DNA of 64,000 bases, taken from positions 124,001 to 188,000 of the forward strand of contig DIVZ01000003.1 in the NCBI GenBank assembly GCA_002423395.1, written 5' to 3'. The position numbers and the translations under genes were made by a program. The DNA is from Eubacteriaceae bacterium UBA6119. GTDB lineage: Bacteria; Bacillota; Clostridia; Eubacteriales; UBA1433. This document shows, piece by piece, positions 41,971-50,861 of this stretch; within the stretch, counting starts at the first letter, position 1, and each line of letters opens with the position of its first letter. Below the pieces are notes generated by a model. That model was not told where the DNA came from, searched no databases, and saw nothing but the letters and a program-made list of their open reading frames with translations.

Positions 41971-43180
41971 AATCAAACAAAAATTCCCAACAGAAAAATT
42001 GGAAGATATTACCCGGGAAATCGGTAATCAGTTTGATTCAATTGAATTAAATAAAAAAATAAAAACCGGCGGCAGGTATGCTGTAACCGCGGGAAGCAGA
42101 GGAATTTCAAATTTAAATCTTATTATCAAGTCAGTCTGCGATTACATAAAAAATTGCGGCGCAACACCTTTTATAGTGCCGTCTATGGGTAGCCACGGCG
42201 GAGCGACCGGACAAGGTCAGGCAGAGCTGCTTACGCATTTTGGCATCACACAAGATAAAATGGAAGCGGAAATAATATCATCAATGGATGTTGTAACGTT
42301 AGGCGCAACAAGCAATGGCGCGCCTGTATATATGGATAAGAACGCATATTATTCCGACGGTATAATTGTTGTAAACAGAGTAAAACCTCACACTGATTTT
42401 ACAGGAAATAACGAAAGCGGCATAGTAAAAATGGTTGCCGTAGGGCTTGGCAAGGGAAAAGGCGCATCGGCAATGCATTATTTTGACTTGGCGACTACCA
42501 TACCGCTTGCTTATGAAATAGCCAGAAAAAACTCGCCAATTTTGGCAGGACTTGCTATAATAGAAAATACGAAGGATGAAACGAGCATACTTAAAGCGGT
42601 TAAGCCCGAAGACTTTTTAGAACAAGACGCAGAGCTTTTAAAAAAGGCGTATAAAAATGTACCTCGTCTGCCTGCAGATGACATTGACGTATTAATAGTA
42701 AAGCAAATGGGAAAAGAATTCAGCGGAACGGGCATGGACACAAAGGTAATAGGCAGAATTTATATAGACGGTATAGAAGAGCCTATAGCGCCAAAGATAA
42801 AACGCTTAGTAGTTCTTAATCTCAGTGACCATTCAGGCGGTAACGCTTTAGGTATGGGACTTGCGGATATTACCACAAAAACAATGCTTAGCAGAATTGA
42901 TTTTAATAAAACATTTGCTAATCTGTTTCCGACAACATACTTAAAAAGAGGAAAAACGCCGGTGTTTACGGACACAGACAAGCAGTCATATGAACTGGCG
43001 TTAAAAACAGCAGGCAATATAAAACCTGAAAACGCAAAAGTTGTAATAATAGAAAATACGCTTCATCTGGAAGAACTTTATGTATCTTCAGCAGTTTTAG
43101 AAGATATAAAAAATAAAGATATAGAAATACTTGAACAAATAAATAATTATTTTGACGAAAAAGGAAATTTAAATATATAA
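41948..43180 (+). CDS. LarA-like (DUF2088) protein
   Basis: 410 residues from the ATG six bases after AGGTG. DUF2088/lactate racemase N-terminal domain: PSMGSHGGATGQGQAELLTHFGI and the core VNRVKPHTDFTGNNESGIVKMV AVGLGKGKGASAMH, with His and Lys where LarA binds its nickel-pincer nucleotide and substrate. LarA homologs of this type catalyse racemisation or epimerisation of 2-hydroxy acids or are uncharacterised. No larB, larC or larE is present in the window, so the cofactor, if used, must be made elsewhere. Substrate unknown. Confidence 0.85.
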   Translation: MNYPQMYKIKQKFPTEKLEDITREIGNQFDSIELNKKIKTGGRYAVTAGSRGISNLNLIIKSVCDYIKNCGATPFIVPSMGSHGGATGQGQAELLTHFGITQDKMEAEIISSMDVVTLGATSNGAPVYMDKNAYYSDGIIVVNRVKPHTDFTGNNESGIVKMVAVGLGKGKGASAMHYFDLATTIPLAYEIARKNSPILAGLAIIENTKDETSILKAVKPEDFLEQDAELLKKAYKNVPRLPADDIDVLIVKQMGKEFSGTGMDTKVIGRIYIDGIEEPIAPKIKRLVVLNLSDHSGGNALGMGLADITTKTMLSRIDFNKTFANLFPTTYLKRGKTPVFTDTDKQSYELALKTAGNIKPENAKVVIIENTLHLEELYVSSAVLEDIKNKDIEILEQINNYFDEKGNLNI

Positions 43181-43198
43181 AAAAGAAAGGCCAATATT

Positions 43199-43939
43199 AT
43201 GATTACAAACGATCAATTTTTCTTGCAGGGCAATAATGATAAAGCTGTATTGTTAATACATGGCATAACATCGGGAGCGGCGCAGCTTGTACCGATGGCA
43301 AGATTTTTAAATGACTACGGCTATAATGTATACGCTGTTAATCTAGCAGGTCACGGCACGTATCCGCAGGATCTGCTTCACACATACGCCGAAGATTTTA
43401 TTGCTAAAGCAGAATACGATTATCAGACATTAAAAAAGAATTTCGATACAATATATGTCGGAGGACTTTCGACGGGAGGACTGTTAAGCCTGTACCTCGC
43501 AAACAAATTCCCCAGTACCGGCGCGTTTATGTCGGTATCTTCGCCGCTTGATTTAGTGAAAGGCAATTTTATAACGGCAGCTTATCCTGACGATGTAGTA
43601 TATTTCCACCGTGATATGGCGGGCAAAACAGGGCTGTTTAAGCAATATCATATACATTATGAAGATATAGCAGTAAAAGCTTTTAAAGAGCTCTATCGCT
43701 TAATGGATGTAATAAACGCGGACGGTTTTATTGAAGCAATTACCGTGCCCGGTATTGTAATACAGGCGAAAGACGACGCCGTTGCGTGCCCTGAAAGCGC
43801 GAAAATTATATACGACAGCATATCGTCAAAAGTGAAAGAGCTTTATAATCCTGATACGGGGGAACATAACATAATACTAACAGAAGGAAGACATGAGGCA
43901 TTTAGAAGATGCGCAATGTTCTTAAAGAGTTTGGAATAG
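43199..43939 (+). CDS. alpha/beta hydrolase (carboxylesterase-like)
   Basis: 246 residues. Oxyanion block LLIHGITSG, nucleophile elbow GGLSTGG (Ser about residue 94), acid Asp in QAKDDAVACPESA and His in GRHEAF make a complete triad; similar to Est30/monoacylglycerol-lipase-type carboxylesterases. Starts 19 bases after the LarA-like gene on the same strand, so it probably ends the same operon, and may hydrolyse an ester or thioester intermediate. AAAGG ribosome site. Confidence 0.88.
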   Translation: MITNDQFFLQGNNDKAVLLIHGITSGAAQLVPMARFLNDYGYNVYAVNLAGHGTYPQDLLHTYAEDFIAKAEYDYQTLKKNFDTIYVGGLSTGGLLSLYLANKFPSTGAFMSVSSPLDLVKGNFITAAYPDDVVYFHRDMAGKTGLFKQYHIHYEDIAVKAFKELYRLMDVINADGFIEAITVPGIVIQAKDDAVACPESAKIIYDSISSKVKELYNPDTGEHNIILTEGRHEAFRRCAMFLKSLE

Positions 43940-43966
43940 GGTAGTTAAAGAAAAATATAAACTTAT

Positions 43967-43996
43967 AAAAAACTATGATTTACTTCATAGTTTTTT
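43967..43996 (+). terminator. terminator of the LarA-like cluster
   Basis: AAAACTATGA/TCATAGTTTT stem with a short loop and six T. Confidence 0.85.
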
Positions 43997-44116
43997 ATTA
44001 TTTGAATAACGCCAAATCAATTAGTAAAAAATCAGGCGATATCTATAATTGTATTTAATAAATTAATGCGATTCATATTAATTAGTTCCATAAAATATAA
44101 TAACGGAGATGAGTCC

Positions 44117-44602
44117 GTGGGCATAAATATAATACAATTAAACGAGAGTCATATTGCCCAAAGCGCCGAGCTTATAAGGCAGTCTTTTAAAACCGTTGCA
44201 GACAAATTTGGACTTTCAATAAAAAATGCGCCGACAAACGCGGCGTTTTTACAGGACGGTAAACTGCTTGAAGATTTAAGCAGCGGAATAACGATGTTCG
44301 GTTTATTTGAGAATTCTACTCAATTAGGCTTTATGGCTTTAAAGCGAAAAGATAAGGATACTTTATATCTTGAGGAATTAGCCGTTCTACCAGATTTCAG
44401 GCATAAAGGCTACGGAGGGCTGTTACTTGATTACGCAAGAGATTACGTAAAATCTTTACAGGGAAGCAAAATATCAATAGGGATAATATATGAAAATATA
44501 ATTTTGCTTCAATGGTATGAGAAATACGGTTTTAAAATAGCAGGCATAAAACAATTTTCTCATCTTCCGTTCACGGTCTGCTTTTTGAGTTTGCATATCT
44601 GA
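44117..44602 (+). CDS. GNAT family N-acetyltransferase
   Basis: 161 residues from GTG, eight bases after GGAG; an ATG at 44066 is in frame but lacks a ribosome site. Acetyl-CoA fold: YLEELAVLPDFRHKGYGGLLLDYA gives the V-x-P-x-x-R-x-K-G-x-G pattern of motif A, and ISIGIIYENIILLQWYEKYGFK motif B. Substrate unknown. Confidence 0.88.
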   Translation: MGINIIQLNESHIAQSAELIRQSFKTVADKFGLSIKNAPTNAAFLQDGKLLEDLSSGITMFGLFENSTQLGFMALKRKDKDTLYLEELAVLPDFRHKGYGGLLLDYARDYVKSLQGSKISIGIIYENIILLQWYEKYGFKIAGIKQFSHLPFTVCFLSLHI

Positions 44603-44611
44603 TATCGCATA

Positions 44612-44869
44612 TCATATATCTGCCTTTTTTTTATGCAGAATATTCATTATATTATTTATTCTTATTAAATCTTGTTCTGAGAAAGTCTGATAAAATCTAT
44701 TAAGCAAATCCTCATCATACTGTTTTAGCATCAAATTATTCTTATCAATTATTTTACTTTTATTTTTCATCATATCAAATAAATTATCGCCTTGAAGCAT
44801 TATGTACAGCAATGCAAGCATAAAAGTAATCATACAAAGTAACATTATAAATAAATAGAGCTTGTTCAT
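44612..44869 (-). CDS. small single-pass membrane protein, 85 aa
   Basis: N-terminal membrane helix (residues about 5-27) and a charged C-terminal helix with LLNRFYQTFSEQDLIRINNIM, the same plan as the 91-residue protein at 21431-21706. AAGGTT ribosome site. Function unknown; lies beside the van cluster in the opposite direction. Confidence 0.6.
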   Translation of the reverse strand: MNKLYLFIMLLCMITFMLALLYIMLQGDNLFDMMKNKSKIIDKNNLMLKQYDEDLLNRFYQTFSEQDLIRINNIMNILHKKKADI

Positions 44870-44999
44870 ATTAACCTTAAATTTCGTTAGTATTTGTCCA
44901 CATTATATTTATATGCTGTATGCCTCTGCTCTAATATTAATTTGCTGATTATTTATGATATAATATATTAAAATTTTATTGCAGGTAACGGGAGAAAAT

Positions 45000-45707
45000 A
45001 TGAGCGCAAATATTTTAGTGGCGGATGACGAACAGCCTATTGCCGACTTGGTAGAAGTGTATTTAAAAAACGAAAATTATAATGTATATAAATATAATTC
45101 TGGAGCGGAAGCTTTGGCATGCATTGAAAATGTGCCTATTGATTTAGCTGTACTTGACGTTATGCTCGGAGATATGGACGGGTTTTATATATGCCGTGTA
45201 ATCAGAGAAAAGTATTTTTTCCCCATTATTATGCTTACAGCGAAAGTGGAAGATATAGACAAAATTACAGGTCTCACGCTCGGTGCCGATGATTACATTA
45301 CAAAACCTTTTAATCCGCTTGAACTTGTGGCGCGCGTAAAAACGCAGCTGAGAAGATATTTTAAATACAACAATGGTCTTGAGCCGCGGCAGGAAGATAC
45401 CCAGATAAACAACGAATACGATTTTGCGGGATTGGTAATTAATAAAGATAATCACAAATGTACATTATACGAAAAACAACTTCAGCTTACGCCTATTGAG
45501 TTTTCAATACTATGGTATTTATGCGATAATAAAGGCAGAGTAATATCCGCAGAAGAATTGTTTGAAAAAGTATGGGGAGAAAAATATATTGACAGCAACA
45601 ATACGGTAATGGCGCATGTTGCGAGACTTAGAGAAAAAATGAGCGAGCCTTCAAGAAAGCCAAAGTTTATAAAAACCATATGGGGGGTTGGTTATACTAT
45701 TGAATAA
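45000..45707 (+). CDS. vanR: VanR-type response regulator
   Basis: 235 residues from ATG after GGGAG; matches VanRG length. Receiver domain with acidic DDE near residue 9, phospho-acceptor Asp in AVLDVMLG, Lys in DDYITKPFNP; OmpR-type winged helix with TPIEFSILWYLCDN and SNNTVMAHVARLREKM. First gene of a van cluster, overlapping vanS. Phosphorylated by VanS, it would activate the vanG operon. Confidence 0.92.
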   Translation: MSANILVADDEQPIADLVEVYLKNENYNVYKYNSGAEALACIENVPIDLAVLDVMLGDMDGFYICRVIREKYFFPIIMLTAKVEDIDKITGLTLGADDYITKPFNPLELVARVKTQLRRYFKYNNGLEPRQEDTQINNEYDFAGLVINKDNHKCTLYEKQLQLTPIEFSILWYLCDNKGRVISAEELFEKVWGEKYIDSNNTVMAHVARLREKMSEPSRKPKFIKTIWGVGYTIE

Positions 45708-46794
45708 TGATAAGAAAAGCTTTTTAGGAATAGAACTTACTAAATCAATCTTTATTCGTTTCTTAACAACTATGGTCATTTATACTGTTGTAATGATTAT
45801 AGTGTTTTTAGCGTTTTATTATCTTTTTACCAGATTTACCTGGTTTAAAGGGCAGTTATTATACGAACTTTTAAGCCCGATAAACGACCATAAAGTAGGT
45901 TTTATCATATCTTTATGGGTTATAGGGTTTGTATGGATATTTTTTTATTACTGGAAAAAAACTCTCAATTATATAGATGTTATTGTTCAGGCAAGCGATA
46001 AGCTTGTAGATTCAAATGATGAGATAATACGCCTTCCGGCCGAGCTGAAAAACGTTGAAGACAGATTAAACCGAATAAAACAAAATGCAGCGCGTAATTT
46101 GCAAATTGCCAAGGAATCGGAGCAGAGAAAAAACGATTTGGTTGTGTATCTTGCGCACGACTTAAAAACGCCGCTTACTTCTGTAATAGGTTATCTTACT
46201 CTATTAAGAGACGAGATGCAGATATCGGATGAACTCAGAGAAAGATATTTGTCAATATCACTTGACAGAGCGGAAAGGCTTGAAGATTTAATCAATGAGT
46301 TTTTTGAGATAACGCGATTCAATTTAAGCCATATGAGCCTTAGCTTGAGCAGAGTAAATCTAACCAGAATGCTTGAACAGATTTTATTTGAATTTAAACC
46401 GCTCTTTGAGAGCAAAAACTTGGAATATGTTTTGAATATTGAGCCGAATATTGAAATAAAATGCGATGTTGATAAAATGGAACGTGTTTTTGACAATATG
46501 ATTAAAAATGCGATATCTTACAGCTTTGATGCAAGCAAAATAATAATAGATGTCGAGCAGTACTGCGAAGGAACGACAATAAAATTCATTAACAAAGGCA
46601 ATACAATACCCAAAGAAAAGATGGATATAATTTTTGAGCAGTTCTATAGGTTAGATACATCCAGAGCATCGAAAACCGGAGGGGCGGGGCTCGGGCTTGC
46701 AATAGCAAAACAGATTATTACACAGCACAACGGAACAATAACCGCGGAAAGTAAAGATGAGAAAGTCCAGTTTACGATTTTCATTCCTGCGTAA
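45700..46794 (+). CDS. vanS: VanS-type sensor histidine kinase
   Basis: About 364 residues, two membrane helices (about 17-40 and 65-90) bounding a short external loop, HAMP-like linker, H-box VVYLAHDLKTPLTSVIGY, N-box MIKNAISYSF, and G-box GGAGLGLAIAKQII. TTG start overlapping the vanR stop is taken; a TTG four codons upstream directly abuts a G-run. Detects glycopeptide action at the membrane in the family's known members. Confidence 0.92.
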   Translation: MNNDKKSFLGIELTKSIFIRFLTTMVIYTVVMIIVFLAFYYLFTRFTWFKGQLLYELLSPINDHKVGFIISLWVIGFVWIFFYYWKKTLNYIDVIVQASDKLVDSNDEIIRLPAELKNVEDRLNRIKQNAARNLQIAKESEQRKNDLVVYLAHDLKTPLTSVIGYLTLLRDEMQISDELRERYLSISLDRAERLEDLINEFFEITRFNLSHMSLSLSRVNLTRMLEQILFEFKPLFESKNLEYVLNIEPNIEIKCDVDKMERVFDNMIKNAISYSFDASKIIIDVEQYCEGTTIKFINKGNTIPKEKMDIIFEQFYRLDTSRASKTGGAGLGLAIAKQIITQHNGTITAESKDEKVQFTIFIPA

Positions 46795-46799
46795 GTAAA

Positions 46800-46832
46800 T
46801 CGTAAGAATTCTGTAAAAAAAATTTATATAAT
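46800..46832 (+). promoter_or_regulatory. candidate VanR box and vanG promoter
   Basis: TCGTAAGAATT matches the start of the VanR-box consensus TCGTANGAAANTT, and TATAAT lies at 46827-46832 with no good -35, as expected of an activator-dependent promoter. Confidence 0.55.
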
Positions 46833-46855
46833 TCTGCTATTAAAACGAAAGATAA

Positions 46856-46904
46856 AAACTCTTTGGCATAGTACCATTAAAAGTACTAACCAAAGAGTTT
46901 TTTT
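46856..46904 (+). terminator. terminator between vanS and vanG
   Basis: Perfect AAACTCTTTGG/CCAAAGAGTTT stem with an inner GTAC/GTAC pairing and seven T, ending a few bases before the vanG ribosome site. It would stop vanRS read-through; placed after the candidate vanG promoter it could also act as an attenuator. Confidence 0.85.
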
Positions 46905-46917
46905 ATGAGGCAATACG

Positions 46918-47970
46918 ATGCAGAAGAAAAAAGTTGCTATATTATTCGGCGGATGTTCTTCCGAATACGAAGTTTCATTGCAGTCGGCGTACGCTGTTAT
47001 AAGAAATATAAACAAAGAAAAATATGAGCCTGTTTTAATAGGAATTACCAAGGAAGGCAAGTGGTATCGCTATTACGGCAAAACATCTAAAATTTCAGAC
47101 AATACATGGCATAAAGATGTTAATAATTGTTTTGAAGTAATTTTTTCGCCTGACAGAGGCGCAAATAAACTGATTGAATTTAATAAAGATAAAATTGTAA
47201 AAACAGTAATAGACTGCGCGTTCCCTGTTCTTCACGGCAAATTCGGAGAAGACGGCACAGTTCAGGGGCTGATAGAACTTGCGGGTATTGCGCTTGTAGG
47301 GTGCAATACATTATCATCCGCTTTGTGTATGGACAAAGACAGAGCGCACAAAATCGCTGCATTTGAGGGCGTAAAAACACCTAAATCGATTGTTATAAAT
47401 AAATGCGATACAAAAAACGAAATTATAAGAAAAATGCAAAAGCTTAATTATCCTTTGTTTGTAAAACCAGTAAAAGCCGGTTCGTCGTTCGGTATTTCCA
47501 AAATTACGCATAAAAAGCATTTGGAACAAGCCGTAATAAACGCTTTTTTATATGATGATGAAGTGATTATAGAAGAAAATATAGACGGAGCAGAAGTAGG
47601 ATGCGCAGTGCTGGGAAATGACATACTCACTGTGGGCAGAGTAGACGAGATTGAGCTTGCAGGAGGATTTTTTGATTACGATGAAAAATACACTCTAAAA
47701 ACTTCGAAGATTCATATGCCTGCAAGAATTGATGAAGAAACTGAAGAAAAAATAAAACAAACAGCAAAGATTATTTACCGCGCCCTCGGGTGCTGCGGCT
47801 TTGCGCGTGTTGACATGTTTTTGACTCCAAATAAAGAAATTATTTTTAATGAGGTAAACACAATACCGGGGTTCACATCTCACAGCAGGTATCCAAATAT
47901 GATGAGGGTAATAGGGCTTGAGTTTGAAGATATTATCGACAAACTCATCACCCTCAGTTTTCAGAAATGA
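46918..47970 (+). CDS. vanG: VanG-type D-alanine:D-serine ligase
   Basis: 349 residues, ATP-grasp. VAILFGGCSSEYEVSLQSA at the N-terminus, PVLHGKFGEDGTVQG, FVKPVKAGSSFGIS (ATP loop), EKYTLKTSKIHMPA (omega loop) and NEVNTIPGFTSHSRYP (metal and second substrate). With a VanT-type racemase and a VanXY, and no vanH, the product is most likely D-Ala-D-Ser, giving low-affinity targets for vancomycin. GAGG ribosome site. Confidence 0.92.
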   Translation: MQKKKVAILFGGCSSEYEVSLQSAYAVIRNINKEKYEPVLIGITKEGKWYRYYGKTSKISDNTWHKDVNNCFEVIFSPDRGANKLIEFNKDKIVKTVIDCAFPVLHGKFGEDGTVQGLIELAGIALVGCNTLSSALCMDKDRAHKIAAFEGVKTPKSIVINKCDTKNEIIRKMQKLNYPLFVKPVKAGSSFGISKITHKKHLEQAVINAFLYDDEVIIEENIDGAEVGCAVLGNDILTVGRVDEIELAGGFFDYDEKYTLKTSKIHMPARIDEETEEKIKQTAKIIYRALGCCGFARVDMFLTPNKEIIFNEVNTIPGFTSHSRYPNMMRVIGLEFEDIIDKLITLSFQK

Positions 47971-48722
47971 AAACATATAATCTTAATAGTGCTGATATAT
48001 TTAAAGGCTCTTTAATTTTAGTAAACAAAATGCACCCAATAAATAAATCAACCGATACAAATAAACTTATCGGTCTAAATCAAAACAAAAATATTCTTCT
48101 TGAGCGAAAAACAGCAGCTTGCTTTATGCGGTTAATAAATGAATTAAAATGCGAAAGAAAAATCATGCCGATAAGCGGATACAGAAGCTATGACGAGCAG
48201 AAAAAAATTTATGATGATTCATTGTCATCTAACGGAATAGAATTTACACAGAAATACGTTGCGCTGCCCGATTGCAGTGAGCATCAAACAGGGCTTGCGA
48301 TAGACGTCGCAAAAAATTCAGATAAAATAAATTTTATTTGCCCTGATTTTCCTAACAGCGGAATATGCGCTGAATTTAATAAAAAAGCATCAGAGTACGG
48401 CTTTATTCAAAGGTATACAAAAGAAAAGGAAAACATAACAGGCATTTCATGCGAACCATGGCATTTTCGATACGTTGGCATACCGCATGCTCATATAATT
48501 AACAAAAATAATTTCTGCCTTGAAGAATATTTAATTTTCATAAAAGAATTTAAGTATCAGAAAAAGCATTTAAAGATAAATATAAACAACAATGAAATAG
48601 AATTATTTTATATAGACTGTAAAAGAAATGAACGCATTGATTTAGACAACGTTGATTTACTTGATATATCAGGCAACAATGAAGACGGGTTCATCGCTTC
48701 GGTTTTAAGGAGCGGTAAATGA
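47967..48722 (+). CDS. vanXY: VanXY-type D,D-peptidase
   Basis: 251 residues, close to VanXYG. Zinc peptidase motifs: SGYRSYDEQ, SEHQTGLAIDV (first His and Asp ligands) and EPWHFRYVG (catalytic Glu and last His). It removes D-Ala-ending dipeptides and pentapeptides so that only D-Ser-ending precursors remain. No signal peptide, matching cytoplasmic VanXY. Starts inside the vanG stop (ATGA). The last 55 residues extend past the conserved domain. Confidence 0.9.
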   Translation: MKTYNLNSADIFKGSLILVNKMHPINKSTDTNKLIGLNQNKNILLERKTAACFMRLINELKCERKIMPISGYRSYDEQKKIYDDSLSSNGIEFTQKYVALPDCSEHQTGLAIDVAKNSDKINFICPDFPNSGICAEFNKKASEYGFIQRYTKEKENITGISCEPWHFRYVGIPHAHIINKNNFCLEEYLIFIKEFKYQKKHLKININNNEIELFYIDCKRNERIDLDNVDLLDISGNNEDGFIASVLRSGK

Positions 48723-49918
48723 AAAAACAAATTCTTTCAGAGCATTCATATTTTTATGATATAAATCAAGCAACTGATTTAGAAGAAACACCATCAATAA
48801 ATAAAAAATACAGAGCATGGGCTGAGATTGACCTTGCCGCTTTATGCCATAACGCGGAAGCGCTTAAAAATATTTTGCCAGACAAATGCTGCTTAATGCC
48901 TGTGCTAAAAGCCAATGCTTACGGCCATGGGGATATTGAATGCGCAAAAGCGTTAAATAGCATGGGTATATTTGCTTTCTGCGTAGCAACGTTGGAAGAG
49001 GCGATCCGACTTAGAAAAAACGGCGTTAAAGGGGATATATTAATTTTAGGATATACTGACCCCGAAGAATGCAAATTAATTGCAGCTTATCAGCTTACGC
49101 AGACAGTAGTAAGTTTAAGTCATGCATTGGCAATGAATAAAAAAGGAATAAAAATTAAAGCTCATATAAAAATTGATACGGGAATGCATAGGCTGGGAAT
49201 TGACTATGATAATATTTCTGAAATAGAAAATATTTTTAACTGCGGAAATTTAGAAATAAACAGTATGTTTTCTCATCTGAGCGCTTCGGGCAGCCTTGCT
49301 TATGAAGACCTTTTATATACAAATATGCAAATTAAACGTTTTTTTGAAACTGCAACCTATCTGCAATATAAAGGGTATAATACAGGCAAACTGCATTTGC
49401 AGGCCAGTTACGGAATATTAAATTATCCAAATCTGCCGTGCTACTATGCCAGAGCGGGAATAGCGCTTTACGGGGTGCTAAGCAGCAATGAAAAAACTCT
49501 TATCAAACCCGACCTTCATCCCGTACTTAGTTTGAAAGCAAGAATTGCGGAAATAAAAAATATTGCAGCAGGAGAATATATCGGTTATTCAAGGGCGTAT
49601 ACCGCAAAAAGTGATATGAAAATAGCGGCAGTTACAATAGGCTATGCGGACGGTGTGCCTAGAAATTTGAATAGAGATTTTTATATTCTTATAAGAGGGC
49701 AGAAAGCTTTTCTGGCAGGGCTGATATGTATGGACCAGCTTATAGTCGATATCACTAATATACCCGATGCGCAAGAAGGCGACGAGGTTACGATTATTGG
49801 AAAAGACGGCGATGAGGAGATTAGGTGCGAAGACCTTGCGCAAAAGTGCCATACAATAAGTAATGAAATTTTAAGCAGATTATCATCCAGATTAGATTAC
49901 ATTTTTATAAACGGATGA
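48719..49918 (+). CDS. vanT: soluble VanT-type serine/alanine racemase
   Basis: 399 residues, PLP fold III racemase. PLP lysine in PVLKANAYGHG, GYADGVPR, ICMDQLIVDIT. The C-terminal stretch TISNEILSRL has Asn where alanine racemases have the active-site Tyr (INYEV), the replacement known from VanT serine racemases. Enterococcal VanT carries a large N-terminal membrane domain; here only about 30 extra residues precede the racemase, so this is a soluble form. Coupled to vanXY by ATGA, AGGAGCGG ribosome site. Confidence 0.9.
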   Translation: MKKQILSEHSYFYDINQATDLEETPSINKKYRAWAEIDLAALCHNAEALKNILPDKCCLMPVLKANAYGHGDIECAKALNSMGIFAFCVATLEEAIRLRKNGVKGDILILGYTDPEECKLIAAYQLTQTVVSLSHALAMNKKGIKIKAHIKIDTGMHRLGIDYDNISEIENIFNCGNLEINSMFSHLSASGSLAYEDLLYTNMQIKRFFETATYLQYKGYNTGKLHLQASYGILNYPNLPCYYARAGIALYGVLSSNEKTLIKPDLHPVLSLKARIAEIKNIAAGEYIGYSRAYTAKSDMKIAAVTIGYADGVPRNLNRDFYILIRGQKAFLAGLICMDQLIVDITNIPDAQEGDEVTIIGKDGDEEIRCEDLAQKCHTISNEILSRLSSRLDYIFING

Positions 49919-49927
49919 TAAAACTTT

Positions 49928-50716
49928 CTAGGATTTATTTTTATTCATTAAATATCTTTTCTTATATTTTATATTCGCAGTTTTGCTTATCTTATTTATA
50001 ATATTATAATTAACTATGCTGCCCACTACGCCTATTATAGGGATACTTTGAATAAACTTAGCTGTAAGCATCGCGTCCGAAAGCGAGTCTGCCGCCGTTT
50101 TAATATAATCGGTAAGAAGTAATTTCATATCTTCGTCTGTTTCAATTGAATTTTGCAGTTCGTTCAATTCAGTATTAAATTGTTTTTGCGTATCCTGCTC
50201 TGTAACGGAGGCGCATATTAAAAGCATTATATACGCTTTTTCTTTTTCGTCTTTATAATCATACCCATAGCTTAAAGCTATCTCATATATTGTTTTCATA
50301 ATAACCGCTATAAAAAGCGGTATATCTGGAAGCCCTATTCCCAAAAACCCGAGCACTCCGCCTTCCAAAACGCTTATTGACGAGTTTATCATTTTAGAAT
50401 AGTTTGCGCGCCTGCTTATTTTTCTTATATGTTTGTTGCTGATTTTCTTATCCATTGCATAGTCATTTATATCATATTCCAGCTGCGCTTTTTCTTTGCT
50501 GTATGTTTTTTCAATATATGCGGTTCCTTTTTCAAATACAATTAAAAAGCCTTTATAAAACGCGGCGTCTAAAGCCGTTTTTACTTTCTTAGGTATTTTG
50601 CTTTCAATTTTGTTTTTTACAGGAGTTATGTTTATTGTTTTATTCTGATTTGAATCTAACAAAGATTGTTCCTGTTTTTCAATTTTAGTTAATTGTTTTA
50701 ATAATGTTTTGTTCAT
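49928..50716 (-). CDS. EcsC family protein
   Basis: 262 residues. The EcsC-family block LEGGVLGFLGIGLPDIPLFI with the following KTIYEIALSYGYDYKDEKEKAY is clear; two hydrophobic stretches (about 125-150 and 220-240) suggest membrane association. B. subtilis EcsC is linked to the EcsAB transporter, but no ecsAB is here. AAAGG ribosome site. Convergent with vanT and 10 bases from it. Confidence 0.88.
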   Translation of the reverse strand: MNKTLLKQLTKIEKQEQSLLDSNQNKTINITPVKNKIESKIPKKVKTALDAAFYKGFLIVFEKGTAYIEKTYSKEKAQLEYDINDYAMDKKISNKHIRKISRRANYSKMINSSISVLEGGVLGFLGIGLPDIPLFIAVIMKTIYEIALSYGYDYKDEKEKAYIMLLICASVTEQDTQKQFNTELNELQNSIETDEDMKLLLTDYIKTAADSLSDAMLTAKFIQSIPIIGVVGSIVNYNIINKISKTANIKYKKRYLMNKNKS

Positions 50717-50861
50717 AAACTAATCCTTTCATTTATTTATATATTAACACACCTAAATATAAATATATGGAAATATTTACTGTGTTGTTAATTGTTTCTA
50801 ATACTGTTTAATAATGACAAAAAAGCAGATAATATTGTAACAAAATTAAGGAGGAGTCAGC

